From assembly GCA_004124875.1 (NCBI GenBank), contig SCKJ01000002.1, positions 372,001 through 436,000 on the forward strand: a stretch of DNA of 64,000 nt. The letters run 5' to 3'. Made by a program: the position numbers and the translations under genes. Within the stretch, counting starts at the first letter, position 1, and the number at the start of each line of letters is the position of its first letter. Shown piece by piece: positions 26,294-36,048 of this stretch. This DNA is from Fidelibacterota bacterium. GTDB taxonomy: Bacteria > Fidelibacterota > Marinisomatia > SCGC-AAA003-L08 > TS1B11. The notes under the pieces were generated by a model, which was not told the DNA's origin, made no database searches, and saw only the letters and a list, made by a program, of their open reading frames with translations.

Positions 26294-28012
26294 TCACGGC
26301 AGCTGCAGCGCTGGTCCGGCATCATCGCCCAGCATGGACTGGCGTACGAGGGCAATCGGCGGCGCGCCATAGGAAAGAAATTCATCATGGAATTTCTGCC
26401 AGGCCGCCCGTCCGCCGCGGGAGGCGGTCCACTCCGTTCGCAGTTGGCGAATCATCAGCTTGCCCAGGGTGTAGTTTAGAAAACCGGGATCAAAAGTGCC
26501 CCTCGCCGCCTGTTGCCGGGCGTTGCCGGGATCCTGATAGGCCTGTTCCATAAACATGGTCTCCGCCTGCGCCACCGTCATGCCTTGCGTGTGCATGCCA
26601 ATGGAGACCAGGAAGCGGACATTGCGCAGCAGAGCGTTGAGCAACTGGCCAATCTGCGTCGCCGGGTCGCCGTCGCCCAGGCCTGCTTCCCACATTAATT
26701 CTTCCGAATAGTGCGCCCACCCCTCGGTGAACGCGTAGTTGCTGAAGGCCCTGCCGATGACCGATTCAGTCTGATTGCTATGCAGAAAATGAAGGAAGTG
26801 ACCGGGCCAGACCTCGTGGACGGAAATGAACATCAAGTCCATCTTACCCGGCACGTAAGCGAGCTGGTCCTCCGGCGACCAGGACGGGTCTGGTGGCGAG
26901 ATGTAATAGATTGAAGGCAGCCCCTGCTCAAAAGGTCCGGGAATCGATATAAAGGCGGAATTCCAGCGCATGAAGGGTGGCGAGATATCCACCAGCGCCT
27001 CCTGAGTTCCGGGGATGCTGACCAGTTTTTCCGATATCACCAACGCTTTGAGGCCAGCCAGCTGCCGCCGGGCCTCTTCCACCGCGCCGTCGCTGGGCTT
27101 GTCATTCATCACCAGATCGATGCAGTCGGTGATGCTCCCTTCAGGGGTCAGCGCCTCGCAGGCCGACTCCAGGGCCGCCTGGTTCCGGGCCAGATCGGCC
27201 CGTCCTGCCGCCTCCAGATTATCGAGCAGAATGTCGACCCGGCTGGTCCGCCAAAGCATCGCCTTGTAGCGCTCAGCGCCCAGGGCGAAATCATCAGTGG
27301 CGGTCGTTTCCAGGTCTTGCAGATAATCGTCAAATTGATGCAGCGCCGCAACCGCTACCTGCACGGAATCGCTGAACGCCTGCTGCAGCGCTGGGTCATC
27401 CACGGCGGCGAATACGGCGGGCACATCGTCCTCAAAGAAACTCGCCAGGCCCCCGAAGGCGATGCGCCCCATAGCGATATAGGTGCGCGGCAGTGGCGGC
27501 TCAAGATTGCCTATGGCCTGCTCGACCAACAGCGGCACCTTGGCGGCCATTGATGTGAAGGCGATCATGCGCTGCGCCAGGGGAGCATAATCGCGGGTCA
27601 CGTAGGGACCGGGATCGATGGCGCCCGCATAGAAAACAGGGTTGACAGCCGGCCACCGGGCTTCCTCGAGCCAGAAAAGGAAGCCATCAATGACGGCCAG
27701 CAGATGCTGTTTCTCAAAGCGCTGGCTCTTAGACAAATCGGCATCAGCGAAACTGCGCGCCGTCTCGCGCTTGGCCGTCAGCCAGGCCGAACGCTGCCGG
27801 ATGGCCTCTTGGCTCATGTCGGGCACCATGCCGTCATACTGATGCAGACCAGCATCGACCGCCAGGTTTGGATTCATGCTGTAGTACTCGTCCACCGTCG
27901 ACTGCGCAAACTGCGCCCAGGCCGCCGAGTTCTGCTGGCAGCCGCTTGTCAAACCCAGTATCGCCACGGTCGCCGCTGCTGCCACTATACCGCTATGCTT
28001 GATAATCTTCAT
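26294..28012 (-). CDS. DUF885-family lipoprotein, putative metallopeptidase
   Basis: A 572-residue lipoprotein (signal VAAAATVAILGLTSGC). The conserved DUF885 motifs are present: HEVWPGHF with the zinc-peptidase-like HExxxxH pattern, and YAFTEGWAHYSEEL about 40 residues later. The family is widespread, usually exported, and predicted to be peptidases. A second, divergent member is at 54537. GGAGG lies 8 nt before the ATG. Confidence 0.82.
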   Translation of the reverse strand: MKIIKHSGIVAAAATVAILGLTSGCQQNSAAWAQFAQSTVDEYYSMNPNLAVDAGLHQYDGMVPDMSQEAIRQRSAWLTAKRETARSFADADLSKSQRFEKQHLLAVIDGFLFWLEEARWPAVNPVFYAGAIDPGPYVTRDYAPLAQRMIAFTSMAAKVPLLVEQAIGNLEPPLPRTYIAMGRIAFGGLASFFEDDVPAVFAAVDDPALQQAFSDSVQVAVAALHQFDDYLQDLETTATDDFALGAERYKAMLWRTSRVDILLDNLEAAGRADLARNQAALESACEALTPEGSITDCIDLVMNDKPSDGAVEEARRQLAGLKALVISEKLVSIPGTQEALVDISPPFMRWNSAFISIPGPFEQGLPSIYYISPPDPSWSPEDQLAYVPGKMDLMFISVHEVWPGHFLHFLHSNQTESVIGRAFSNYAFTEGWAHYSEELMWEAGLGDGDPATQIGQLLNALLRNVRFLVSIGMHTQGMTVAQAETMFMEQAYQDPGNARQQAARGTFDPGFLNYTLGKLMIRQLRTEWTASRGGRAAWQKFHDEFLSYGAPPIALVRQSMLGDDAGPALQLP

Positions 28013-28039
28013 CTTTCGCGCCTCCCACTATTTCTGTGT

Positions 28040-30055
28040 TCAATACTGCAACAGCTGCGTTAACGCAGCTTCTATCCACGAAGTTTGCGGCAAAATGAGC
28101 TCTTCGAGCTCGGCAGCAAATGGGATGGCGGGACAGTCGTACGCCGCAACCCTTTTGACAGGAGCGTCCAGTTGCTCAAAAGACTGATCGGCAATGCGGG
28201 CGGCCAGCTCGCCCCCGAATCCGCCGGTCAACATGTCCTCATGGACAATAAGCGCCCGGTTGGTTTTGGCCAGTGACCGGTTGATGGCCGCCATGTCCAA
28301 TGGATTGAGAGTCCGCAGATCGATGATCTCAACCGATTTACCCAACTGCTCACCGATGGCCGCCGCCGCGTCCTGGGACTTGCGCACCATGGCCCCCCAG
28401 GTAATAATGGTGGCGTCACTGCCTTCGCTTACAATAGCCGCCCGGCCAAATGGCAACAGGTAATCTTCGCTGGGTTCCGGAGAGGCGGCGTACTTCTGCC
28501 GGTAGAGTCCCTTGTGCTCCATGAATATGACCGGGTCGTTCATGCGGCAGGCCATCTTCAGCAGCCCCTTGGCGTCGGCGGCGTTGGAGGGGTAGGCGAT
28601 GCGCAGTCCGGCAATATGGGTGAAGAAACCGTCAAGGGACTGGCTGTGGCACGGTCCCCCATGGATGTAGCCGCCAACAGGCACACGCACGACCATAGGC
28701 AATGCCCAATCGTTGTTGGAGCGGTAGCGCATGGCGGCCACTTCGTTGCGCAGTTGCATGGCGGCGGTCCAGATGTAGTCACCAAACTGAATTTCCACGA
28801 GGGGCCGCCAACCGGCCAGAGCCACGCCAATGGCCGAGCCGATGATGCTGCTCTCGGCCAGCGGCGCATTGAACACCCGCTCCCGGCCGAATTTGGTGGA
28901 CAGTCCGCGCGTGACAGTGAACACGCCGCCTTTTTTATCGGCCACATCCTGACCGTATATCAGCAGCTTGTCATTACGGGCCATTTCCTCATACAGGGCG
29001 TGATTAATGGCATCCACCAGCATCACTTCCTCCCCACCTCCACTTTCATCCGGCGAACCGTCAGGCGGAGGCGCCTCATCAAAGATGTGCATGCGGGCCG
29101 TCGATGGGTCGGCCAGCGGCTGCTCCATGGCCCAATCGGCGTCGCTCTGCACCTGTTTGGCTGCCTGCTGATCAATCTTGTCGAGTTCCCCGGCCGTGGT
29201 GATATTCTCACCGGTCAGCGATTTTCTAAATACCGTTAACGGGTCGCGCTTGAGGTCCGCCTTGAGCTCCGCTGCGGGGCGGTACTTGCGCTGGTCGTCC
29301 GAGTTGGAATGGGCCAGCAACCTTGGCACCGCCGAGACAACCAGAGCCGGTCCGTCACCCCTGCGGGCGCGTTCGACCGCTTTTTCAATGGCCAGGCGAG
29401 TCTCGAAAAAATCGCTCCCGTTCACTTCAAACCGGGCCAGATTTTCATATCCACCGGCCAAATTGTACACCGAACTGCCCGCCGTCTGCTCTGATATCGG
29501 GGTGGAGATAGCGTAACCGTTGTCCTGAATATGGAAGACGACCCCCAACCGCTCGCGGCTGGCCCAATTCAGCGCCTCATGGTAATCTCCCTGGCTGGTG
29601 GTCCCTTCGCCAGCGCTGACGTAAATGATTTCGTTGAGCCGCTCTCTGCGCACCGACAACGCCACCCCTACCGCCTGCAAAAATTGTGTGCCGGTGGGAC
29701 TCGACTGGCTGGGAATGCGGAGCTGCTTGTGTCCGTAATGCTGCGGCATTTGCCGGCCAGCGGAAGTGGGGTCAGCCTGCCGGGAGAGAAACGCCAGCAG
29801 ATGTTCGCGCGGTTGCATGCCCCATTGCAGCGTGAAGGCGGCATCGCGATAGTAGGGGAAGGCCCAGTCGCTGCCGGGTTTGAAGCAGGTCGCCGCCGCC
29901 ACCTGAGCCGCCTCGTGCCCGGAGCAGCCGATATGGAAGTAGCCTTTCCCCTGCCTCAGCAGCGTCATCATCTTGGTATCAAGAGAGCGGGACAGGGCCA
30001 TCGTGCGGTAAAAGGCCAGCAACTGGGTTTTGGTAAAGCCGTGATACTTGGCCAT
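28040..30055 (-). CDS. 2-oxo acid dehydrogenase E1, fused alpha and beta subunits
   Basis: 671 residues. The alpha part (1-about 330) has thiamine-diphosphate motif SAGEGTTSQGDYHEALNWAS and HIQDNGYAISTP. The beta part (about 345-671) begins EVMLVDAINHALYEEMARN and contains FNAPLAESSIIGSAIGVAL and VRVPVGGYIHGGPCHSQ. Fusion of the normally separate subunits resembles the BkdAB-type E1 of Bacteroidota and relatives, acting on branched-chain 2-oxo acids. The start lies one base after the lipB stop (TGAGATG). Confidence 0.92.
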   Translation of the reverse strand: MAKYHGFTKTQLLAFYRTMALSRSLDTKMMTLLRQGKGYFHIGCSGHEAAQVAAATCFKPGSDWAFPYYRDAAFTLQWGMQPREHLLAFLSRQADPTSAGRQMPQHYGHKQLRIPSQSSPTGTQFLQAVGVALSVRRERLNEIIYVSAGEGTTSQGDYHEALNWASRERLGVVFHIQDNGYAISTPISEQTAGSSVYNLAGGYENLARFEVNGSDFFETRLAIEKAVERARRGDGPALVVSAVPRLLAHSNSDDQRKYRPAAELKADLKRDPLTVFRKSLTGENITTAGELDKIDQQAAKQVQSDADWAMEQPLADPSTARMHIFDEAPPPDGSPDESGGGEEVMLVDAINHALYEEMARNDKLLIYGQDVADKKGGVFTVTRGLSTKFGRERVFNAPLAESSIIGSAIGVALAGWRPLVEIQFGDYIWTAAMQLRNEVAAMRYRSNNDWALPMVVRVPVGGYIHGGPCHSQSLDGFFTHIAGLRIAYPSNAADAKGLLKMACRMNDPVIFMEHKGLYRQKYAASPEPSEDYLLPFGRAAIVSEGSDATIITWGAMVRKSQDAAAAIGEQLGKSVEIIDLRTLNPLDMAAINRSLAKTNRALIVHEDMLTGGFGGELAARIADQSFEQLDAPVKRVAAYDCPAIPFAAELEELILPQTSWIEAALTQLLQY

Positions 30056-30056
30056 C

Positions 30057-30824
30057 TCAGGCGTCCAACATCGGCGTGATGTGTGTCATCAATCTCTGCG
30101 CCAGTTCTTTCGGCGTGGGGGCTTTGGGCAGCAGTTCGCTCAAGTTCTCGACCCCATATTCCAAAATGCCGCACGGCACTATGCCGTCAAAATAGGCCAT
30201 GGAGACATCTACATTGATGGCGAACCCATGCAGGGTTGTCCAGCGCGCCAGCCGCACCCCGAGCGCCGCCACTTTGCGGCCGTTGATCCACACCCCGGTG
30301 AGACCTTGAATCTGCCCGGCGCTGACACCGTAACTGTCGAGCGCGGCGATGATGGCCCGCTCCAAATCGCGCAGATACCGGCTGACGCCAGCCTGACGGT
30401 TGGACAGCTTAACGATGGGGTAGCCTACCAACTGCCCCGGCCCGTGGTAAGTGATGTCGCCGCCACGGTCGGTCCAGACCACCTCGGCATCGCCTGGCCG
30501 GTTCTGCAGCAGGTGCCTATCGCCGGAATTCTTGCCCAGCGTATAGACGGGGTCGTGCTCGAGCAGGAGCACCGTGTCGGGCAGTTCATCTGCCACCCGC
30601 AGCGCGTGAATCTGCTTTTGCAAGGCCCACACAGGCAGGTAAGGCCGCCGACCGAGATAAAAGAAACCGGGGACGTGCTCCCTGGAGAGACGGATAACCG
30701 ATGCGGCCAGCAGCTCCTGCGGCGCCTGCGACAGATCGACGAGGCGCGCCGGCGCCGAATCCGCCGGCGGATGCGCAACCGGCATCGCCAGCGGCTCGAG
30801 CAGCATGTCGCTGGCGGATGTCAT
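30057..30824 (-). CDS. lipB: Lipoyl(octanoyl) transferase
   Basis: 255 residues including a non-conserved extension of about 40 at the N-terminus. It transfers octanoyl from ACP to lipoyl domains. Signature DRGGDITYHGPGQLVGYPI, catalytic Lys in GRKVAALGVRL, and active Cys in IVPCGI. It is followed immediately by the E1 gene. With lipA further along, the strand encodes de novo lipoylation together with its client complex. Internal ATG codons at residues 7 and 14 are alternative starts. Confidence 0.93.
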   Translation of the reverse strand: MTSASDMLLEPLAMPVAHPPADSAPARLVDLSQAPQELLAASVIRLSREHVPGFFYLGRRPYLPVWALQKQIHALRVADELPDTVLLLEHDPVYTLGKNSGDRHLLQNRPGDAEVVWTDRGGDITYHGPGQLVGYPIVKLSNRQAGVSRYLRDLERAIIAALDSYGVSAGQIQGLTGVWINGRKVAALGVRLARWTTLHGFAINVDVSMAYFDGIVPCGILEYGVENLSELLPKAPTPKELAQRLMTHITPMLDA

Positions 30825-30843
30825 CGCATCAGGTCCGACGCTC

Positions 30844-32505
30844 TCACTGGCCGGCCATCATGGCGTCCCGGGCCGCTTTGAAAGCGTTGCCTTCGCGCCA
30901 GTTGGGAAAAGTCGACTCGTTGGCCAGCCGGTAGCCGATCATGAACGAGAGACGTATATCGTCAATGGCGCCGCGGAGGTCCCAGTCGGGATTGAACTCA
31001 TCGGCCACCTGATGATAGCGCAGTTCCTCCCACTCCTCAAGCCGCGCCATGGTCCACTCGACACCGTGCTCTTTATGGTCGGTGCCGGGATCAACATAGA
31101 GGGATGGCACACCCTGCTTGGCAAAGCTGAAGTGATCCGACCGGAAGAAAAACCCTTTCTCAGACTGGGGATCGGGGATGACGGTCCGGCCCTGGGCCTT
31201 GGCGGCAGCGGCCACGTAGTCGTCCAGTTCCGAATTGCCTTGGCCAATAATAATCATGTCGTTCATCGGCCCGAACGTGTTGAGCACATCCGAGTTGATG
31301 GCCGCCACGGTTTTGTTGAGCGGATAGACCGGATGCGTCCCGTAATAGAGCGAGCCGAGCAGTCCCTGCTCCTCCGCCGTCACCGCCAGAAACAGGATCG
31401 ACCGCTCCGGAGGCTTCTCAAGCGCCGTAAATGCCTTGGCCAGTTCCAGCAGCGCGGCGGTGCCGCTGGCGTTATCCTTGGCGCCGTTGTAAATGGGGTC
31501 GCCTTCAAGACTCGCGTCAATGCCCAGATGGTCCCAGTGAGCCATGTACACGACAATTTCATCGGGCCTTTCGGTGCCGGTCAGGAGCGCCAGCACGTTG
31601 TTGGAGAGGGACTGCTGGAAGCTGTTGCGCAGCTCGATGGAGGTGGTGAGATCGAGCGCCACGGCGGCAAAATCTGCGCCCAAAGCCGCCGCTTTGAGAT
31701 CGTCAAAACTGACGCCGGCCATGTCGAAAACCTCGCGGGCGAGATCATCCGATATCCAGCCCATGAGCGGCGGCCTGCTGGGGGCCTCCCCCTGGGATTT
31801 GATGACCGAGTGCGGTCGCGTGGCCCCGCCGCCTATCACGCCAAACGGGTAGCCGGCCGGGCCGGATTCGTGGATCACCAGCACCCCGGCGGCGCCCTGC
31901 CTTTGGGCCTCTTCAAACTTGTAGGTCCACCTGCCGTAGTAGGTCATGGTGTTGCCCGAGAAAATATCCGGGTCCTGCGTGGCATAGCCGGGATCGTTCA
32001 CCAGCGTCAGCACCGTCTTGCCGCGCACATCGATGCCTGCATAGTCGTTCCAGCCGAATTCAGGGGCCACAATGCCGTACCCGACAAAGATGACATCGGA
32101 CATGTCGAGCCGGGTGCGCTCATCCATGCGGTTGGTGCTGGCTGTGTAGTTGACGCCGATCTCGGCGGTGACCGTCTGGCCACCGGAACTGAAAGACAGC
32201 GGCGTGGCATGACGTGAGGTGATCTGCAGAAGGGGCACCTCCTGCAGGAAGCTGTCACCGTTGCCCGGCTGCAGACCGATGGCGGCAAACTCCTCCGTCA
32301 GGAAGTCGGTGGTCATGCGGCCCCCCGGTGACGCGGGTCTGCGCCCCTCGAATTCATCCGATGACAGAATCTCAATGTTACTGGCCAGACCTGCGGCGGT
32401 AATGGCCTGGCTGGCCCTGTCAAAATCGGCGTTCCCGCCACAGCCGGACCATAGGATCAATCCTCCGATGACGGCCGCAAAGAGGCGTTTGGCGCTGGGG
32501 TTCAT
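30844..32505 (-). CDS. M28-family lipoprotein aminopeptidase (copy 2 of a tandem pair)
   Basis: About 553 residues. The lipoprotein signal is LFAAVIGGLILWSGC. The zinc-site motifs are HWDHLGID (His, Asp), NGAKDNASGTAALLELA (bridging Asp), TAEEQGLLGS (catalytic Glu-Glu), INSDVLNTFG (Asp) and a late His in RSDHFSFAKQG. A PA-domain insert is likely between the N-terminus and the catalytic core. Of two adjacent ATGs I chose 32505, giving AGGAG a 6-nt spacing. It is closely related to the gene just upstream and follows it by 22 bp. Confidence 0.87.
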   Translation of the reverse strand: MNPSAKRLFAAVIGGLILWSGCGGNADFDRASQAITAAGLASNIEILSSDEFEGRRPASPGGRMTTDFLTEEFAAIGLQPGNGDSFLQEVPLLQITSRHATPLSFSSGGQTVTAEIGVNYTASTNRMDERTRLDMSDVIFVGYGIVAPEFGWNDYAGIDVRGKTVLTLVNDPGYATQDPDIFSGNTMTYYGRWTYKFEEAQRQGAAGVLVIHESGPAGYPFGVIGGGATRPHSVIKSQGEAPSRPPLMGWISDDLAREVFDMAGVSFDDLKAAALGADFAAVALDLTTSIELRNSFQQSLSNNVLALLTGTERPDEIVVYMAHWDHLGIDASLEGDPIYNGAKDNASGTAALLELAKAFTALEKPPERSILFLAVTAEEQGLLGSLYYGTHPVYPLNKTVAAINSDVLNTFGPMNDMIIIGQGNSELDDYVAAAAKAQGRTVIPDPQSEKGFFFRSDHFSFAKQGVPSLYVDPGTDHKEHGVEWTMARLEEWEELRYHQVADEFNPDWDLRGAIDDIRLSFMIGYRLANESTFPNWREGNAFKAARDAMMAGQ

Positions 32506-32527
32506 CATGTTCTCCTGCTGCATATCG

Positions 32528-34198
32528 TTAATGGACATTGGCCCTGGTCGAGTCGCGCAAGGCGCGGAACTCGTCATCCTTGTACCAGTTGGGCCATTTG
32601 GAATCGTTACTCAAGGTGTAGCCCACATCGAAGGAAATCTTGAGATAGTTCATAATACCGGCCAGGTCCCAGGTGTCGTCCAGCTCATCGGTGGGACGGT
32701 GGTAACGCGTGGCCATCCACTGCTGCATACGCGCGTTGGTGGAATCTTCACCCAGGGTGACATGGTCGATGCCGGTGCCCAAATCCAGGGCCGGCAGTCC
32801 CTTGCGGGCAAAGTTGATATGGTCGGACCGATAGTAGAAGTTCTGCTCGGGCCACGGATCTTCCTTCACGTACATGCCGAGTTTCCTGGCGGCGCGCTCG
32901 GCGTAGCGATCGAGCTGTGATTTGCCGTAGCCGGTGACAATCACATCATGCGTCTCACCGAAAGGAAGCAGCATGTCGATGTTCAAATTGGCCACGGACA
33001 TGTTAAGTGGATAGACGGGATTGTTGACGTAATACCGCGAGCCCAGCAGCCCCACTTCCTCTGAAGTGACCCACAGGAAAAGGAGGGACCGCTCCGGGCG
33101 TTGCTCCAGGTTGGCAAATGCTCGCGCCAGGGTCAGGAGCGAGGCAGAGCCGGTGCCGTTATCAACCGCGCCGTTGAAAATCTGGTCGTCTTCTGCGGTG
33201 GTGTCCATGCCGTACGCGTCCCAGTGCGCGGTGTATATGATCAGCTCATCAGGCCGCAGGGAGCCGGGCAGGAGTCCCAGCACGTTGTAGGAAGTAAATG
33301 GGTGCACCTTCTGCGACAGGGTCAGGTTAAATGAGTAGTTCAGCTCCACCGCCTGATACGACTGCTCTGTGGCGGCCTGCAGCTGCTCCTTGTAATCGAG
33401 TCCCCGGGACTTCAGCAGTTTTTCTACCGATGCCGGATTCATGAAACCGCTGATAAATTCCGGGGCCTCAGCCGGTTCATCGGAGGCCAGCCTCACGGAA
33501 CCTCGACGCCCACCGGACATCTGCTCCCAGCCGGATTCGCTATCGGACATTTCCTTGTCGTACACGGTGAACGCGGCCAGCGCGCCTTTGGCCCTGGCTG
33601 CCCGGAATTTGGTGCTGAATAAATTGTGCTGCACTGAGTTCGTGCTGTTAAAGACGGATGTGTCGCCAGTGAGGAAACTGGGGTCGGCCCGGTAAATGAT
33701 AACGACCTTGCCCTGCACATCAAGGTCGCCGTATTGATCCCAGCCCAGGACGGAATCGACGACGCCGTAGCCGACCAGCACCACATTGCTGGCCTCGAGG
33801 GTAATATCGTCGAAGCGGCCCCCGATCCGCACGGTAAAGTCGTCATAAGGTTTCCAGATCATTGGCTCACTGCCGCCGCCAATGGTCATCTGCGAGGCAT
33901 CGGAGAGCGTCAAATTTAGCAGGGGGACATCCTGCAGATAGCTGTCACCATTGCCCGGCTGCAGACCGATTTCCTGCGCCCGTTTCACCAGGTAGTCAAC
34001 GGCCAGGTCCCCGCCTGGCTGGCCCGGCTTGCGGCCCATAAATTCGTCCGAACCCAAGGTGGCGATATCGTTGGTGAGGTAGTCCAGCGAAATGCCCGCC
34101 TGGGCCTCCCTGAGCGCCGCCTGGTTCGCCGCGCAGGTGGCCAGCAGTGCCGCCCCGCAGGCCAGCAGAGGCCACCGCATCCGTTTATAACTCATCAT
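32528..34198 (-). CDS. M28-family lipoprotein aminopeptidase (copy 1 of a tandem pair)
   Basis: 556 residues with a lipoprotein signal (PLLACGAALLATC). Motifs: AHWDAYGMD, NGAVDNGTGSASLLTLA, TSEEVGLLGS, LNIDMLLPFG and RSDHINFARKG, matching the downstream gene position for position. Both proteins also share the N-terminal LQPGNGDSYLQDVPLL / LQPGNGDSFLQEVPLL block. This is a tandem duplication that has diverged in the middle. Extracytoplasmic release of N-terminal amino acids is likely. Confidence 0.87.
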   Translation of the reverse strand: MMSYKRMRWPLLACGAALLATCAANQAALREAQAGISLDYLTNDIATLGSDEFMGRKPGQPGGDLAVDYLVKRAQEIGLQPGNGDSYLQDVPLLNLTLSDASQMTIGGGSEPMIWKPYDDFTVRIGGRFDDITLEASNVVLVGYGVVDSVLGWDQYGDLDVQGKVVIIYRADPSFLTGDTSVFNSTNSVQHNLFSTKFRAARAKGALAAFTVYDKEMSDSESGWEQMSGGRRGSVRLASDEPAEAPEFISGFMNPASVEKLLKSRGLDYKEQLQAATEQSYQAVELNYSFNLTLSQKVHPFTSYNVLGLLPGSLRPDELIIYTAHWDAYGMDTTAEDDQIFNGAVDNGTGSASLLTLARAFANLEQRPERSLLFLWVTSEEVGLLGSRYYVNNPVYPLNMSVANLNIDMLLPFGETHDVIVTGYGKSQLDRYAERAARKLGMYVKEDPWPEQNFYYRSDHINFARKGLPALDLGTGIDHVTLGEDSTNARMQQWMATRYHRPTDELDDTWDLAGIMNYLKISFDVGYTLSNDSKWPNWYKDDEFRALRDSTRANVH

Positions 34199-34398
34199 TG
34201 TCCGCTCCCCCTATGGGTTAATTCTTTGCATTCTCCAGGACCCCATATTATGCCGGATCACCGGGTCCCCGCGAATTTTCTCCCTCTTGCCCTGTCATTT
34301 TGTCCGGCAAACCGTCAAACAGGCAGATAATCTTTCCCCGGCACGATCCTTGAACCATCCAATGCCGAACGAACCGTTACAGAATGAAAGGATCCATC

Positions 34399-34647
34399 AT
34401 GATCACCCGCACCATCTATACCGAATTCTCCCCCCGCCTGGAATCGATCCTGGGCCAGTCATGGCGCCGCATGCTGGGCGTGGGGCTGGGCCTCGGCCTG
34501 GCGGGTCTCATCGTGCTGAGTCTGCCGCGACTTGTCGTCGGCCTCATTGCGCTGGGCTTCTTTATCATCGCCGGCATCACCCTGGCTTCGGCTTACCATC
34601 TCTGGAAACTGAGCCGCAACGAGGGATCCGCTGTCGAAGTCGACTAG
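34399..34647 (+). CDS. Small two-helix membrane protein of unknown function
   Basis: About 82 residues. A short N-terminal region is followed by two hydrophobic helices (LGVGLGLGLAGLIVLSLP, and then VGLIALGFFIIAGITLASA) and an acidic tail. AAAGGA lies 6 nt before ATG 34399; an ATG 15 bp earlier is less well placed. It is the only plus-strand gene in this part and converges with lpd. Confidence 0.6.
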   Translation: MITRTIYTEFSPRLESILGQSWRRMLGVGLGLGLAGLIVLSLPRLVVGLIALGFFIIAGITLASAYHLWKLSRNEGSAVEVD

Positions 34648-34656
34648 TCCCGCTCA

Positions 34657-36048
34657 CTAAATATTCACCGCTTCATCGTAGGCCATGGCGGAAGCCTCCA
34701 TCAAACTCTCCGAGAGGGTCGGATGGGGATGAACGGTCCCCTGGATTTCGTGCCGGGTTGTTTCCAGCGTCCGGGCCACCGCAGCCTCGGATATCAGGTC
34801 GGTTGCGTGGTCGCCGATAATGTGCGTCCCCAACAGCTCGCCGTGCCGGGCATCATAAACCATTTTCGTGAATCCGTCAATCTCTCCCGAGACGAGCGAC
34901 TTGCCCAGCGCCCGGAAGGGAAACTTGCCGACCTTTACCTCATACCCCGCCTCAATGGCCGCCCTTTCCGTCAGGCCCACTGAAGCCACCTGCGGCTGGG
35001 AGTAGGTGCAGCCGGGAATATTGCCGTAATCGATGGGCCGCGGCTTGAGGCCGGCAATGGCTTCAGCCGCCAGCACGCCTTCCGCGGAGGCCACGTGAGC
35101 CAGCCACGGCGCGCCGATGACATCGCCAATGGCATAGACTCCCGGCAACGATGTGCGGCAGCGATCATCCACAACAATGGCCCCCCGGTCTACCGCCACA
35201 CCCGCTGCCTCCAGGCCCAACTCCTCCACATTGCCGGTGACTCCCGCCGCCATCAGGACAATGTCTCCGCTGATGGCATTCTTCGCTGAGCCCGCAAGCT
35301 GGACTTTCACCTGCGATTTCTGGCGGTCGATTCTCTCAACAACCGTACCTGTGAGTATTTCGATTTTGCGCTTTTTGAAGGTGCGGGCCAGCTCCTTTGA
35401 TATTTCATGGTCCTCCAGCGGCAGAATGGCGTCCTGCATTTCTATGAGGGTCACCTCGGAGCCAAAGGCGCTATACAGGTAGGCGAACTCCACGCCAACG
35501 GCTCCCGCGCCCACAACGATAAGTTTTCCCGGCACTTTAGGCAGCACCATGGCATCCTTGGCGGTGATGACCTGTTTGCCATCGGTCTCCATGCCGGCAA
35601 TTTGCCTGGGCCTGGCGCCCGTGGCGATAATGATACTGCCGGCGCTCAGGCTCCCCGCAGAGCCGCTATGGGGGGTCACCTTCACTTCCGTTGCGCCTGC
35701 CAGCATGCCCCGGCCCGGGATATAGGTGACGCTATGCTTTTTCAGCAGCATCTCGATGCCCTTGGCCAGGCGACCGGCCACATCACGGCTGCGGCGCACA
35801 ACGGCTTTCCAATCAACCTCGATCTTCCCGGCTTTCAGGCCGAACTCCTGCGCCCGTTGCATCTGCTCGTAAAGCTCGGCGCTGCGCAGCAGGGCCTTGG
35901 TGGGGATGCAGCCCCAGTTCAGGCAGACTCCGCCCAGATGGTTGCTTTCAACCACGACGGCGCTTTTGCCCAGCTGGGCGGCGCGAATAGCGGCCACATA
36001 ACCGCCCGGCCCGCCACCGATCACCACCACGTCGTAAGCGCTCTCCAT
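34657..36048 (-). CDS. lpdA: Dihydrolipoyl dehydrogenase (E3)
   Basis: 463 residues, the normal E3 length. FAD-binding VVIGGGPGGYVAAIRAAQLG, redox disulfide GGVCLNWGCIPTKALL (CxxxxC), NAD-binding VVGAGAVGVEFAYLYSAFG, and C-terminal catalytic dyad in GTVHPHPTLSE (His-Pro...Glu). It regenerates lipoamide for the 2-oxo acid dehydrogenase encoded further down the same strand. The ATG overlaps the nfo stop (TGATG-type junction), so it is coupled to the repair gene upstream. Confidence 0.96.
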   Translation of the reverse strand: MESAYDVVVIGGGPGGYVAAIRAAQLGKSAVVVESNHLGGVCLNWGCIPTKALLRSAELYEQMQRAQEFGLKAGKIEVDWKAVVRRSRDVAGRLAKGIEMLLKKHSVTYIPGRGMLAGATEVKVTPHSGSAGSLSAGSIIIATGARPRQIAGMETDGKQVITAKDAMVLPKVPGKLIVVGAGAVGVEFAYLYSAFGSEVTLIEMQDAILPLEDHEISKELARTFKKRKIEILTGTVVERIDRQKSQVKVQLAGSAKNAISGDIVLMAAGVTGNVEELGLEAAGVAVDRGAIVVDDRCRTSLPGVYAIGDVIGAPWLAHVASAEGVLAAEAIAGLKPRPIDYGNIPGCTYSQPQVASVGLTERAAIEAGYEVKVGKFPFRALGKSLVSGEIDGFTKMVYDARHGELLGTHIIGDHATDLISEAAVARTLETTRHEIQGTVHPHPTLSESLMEASAMAYDEAVNI

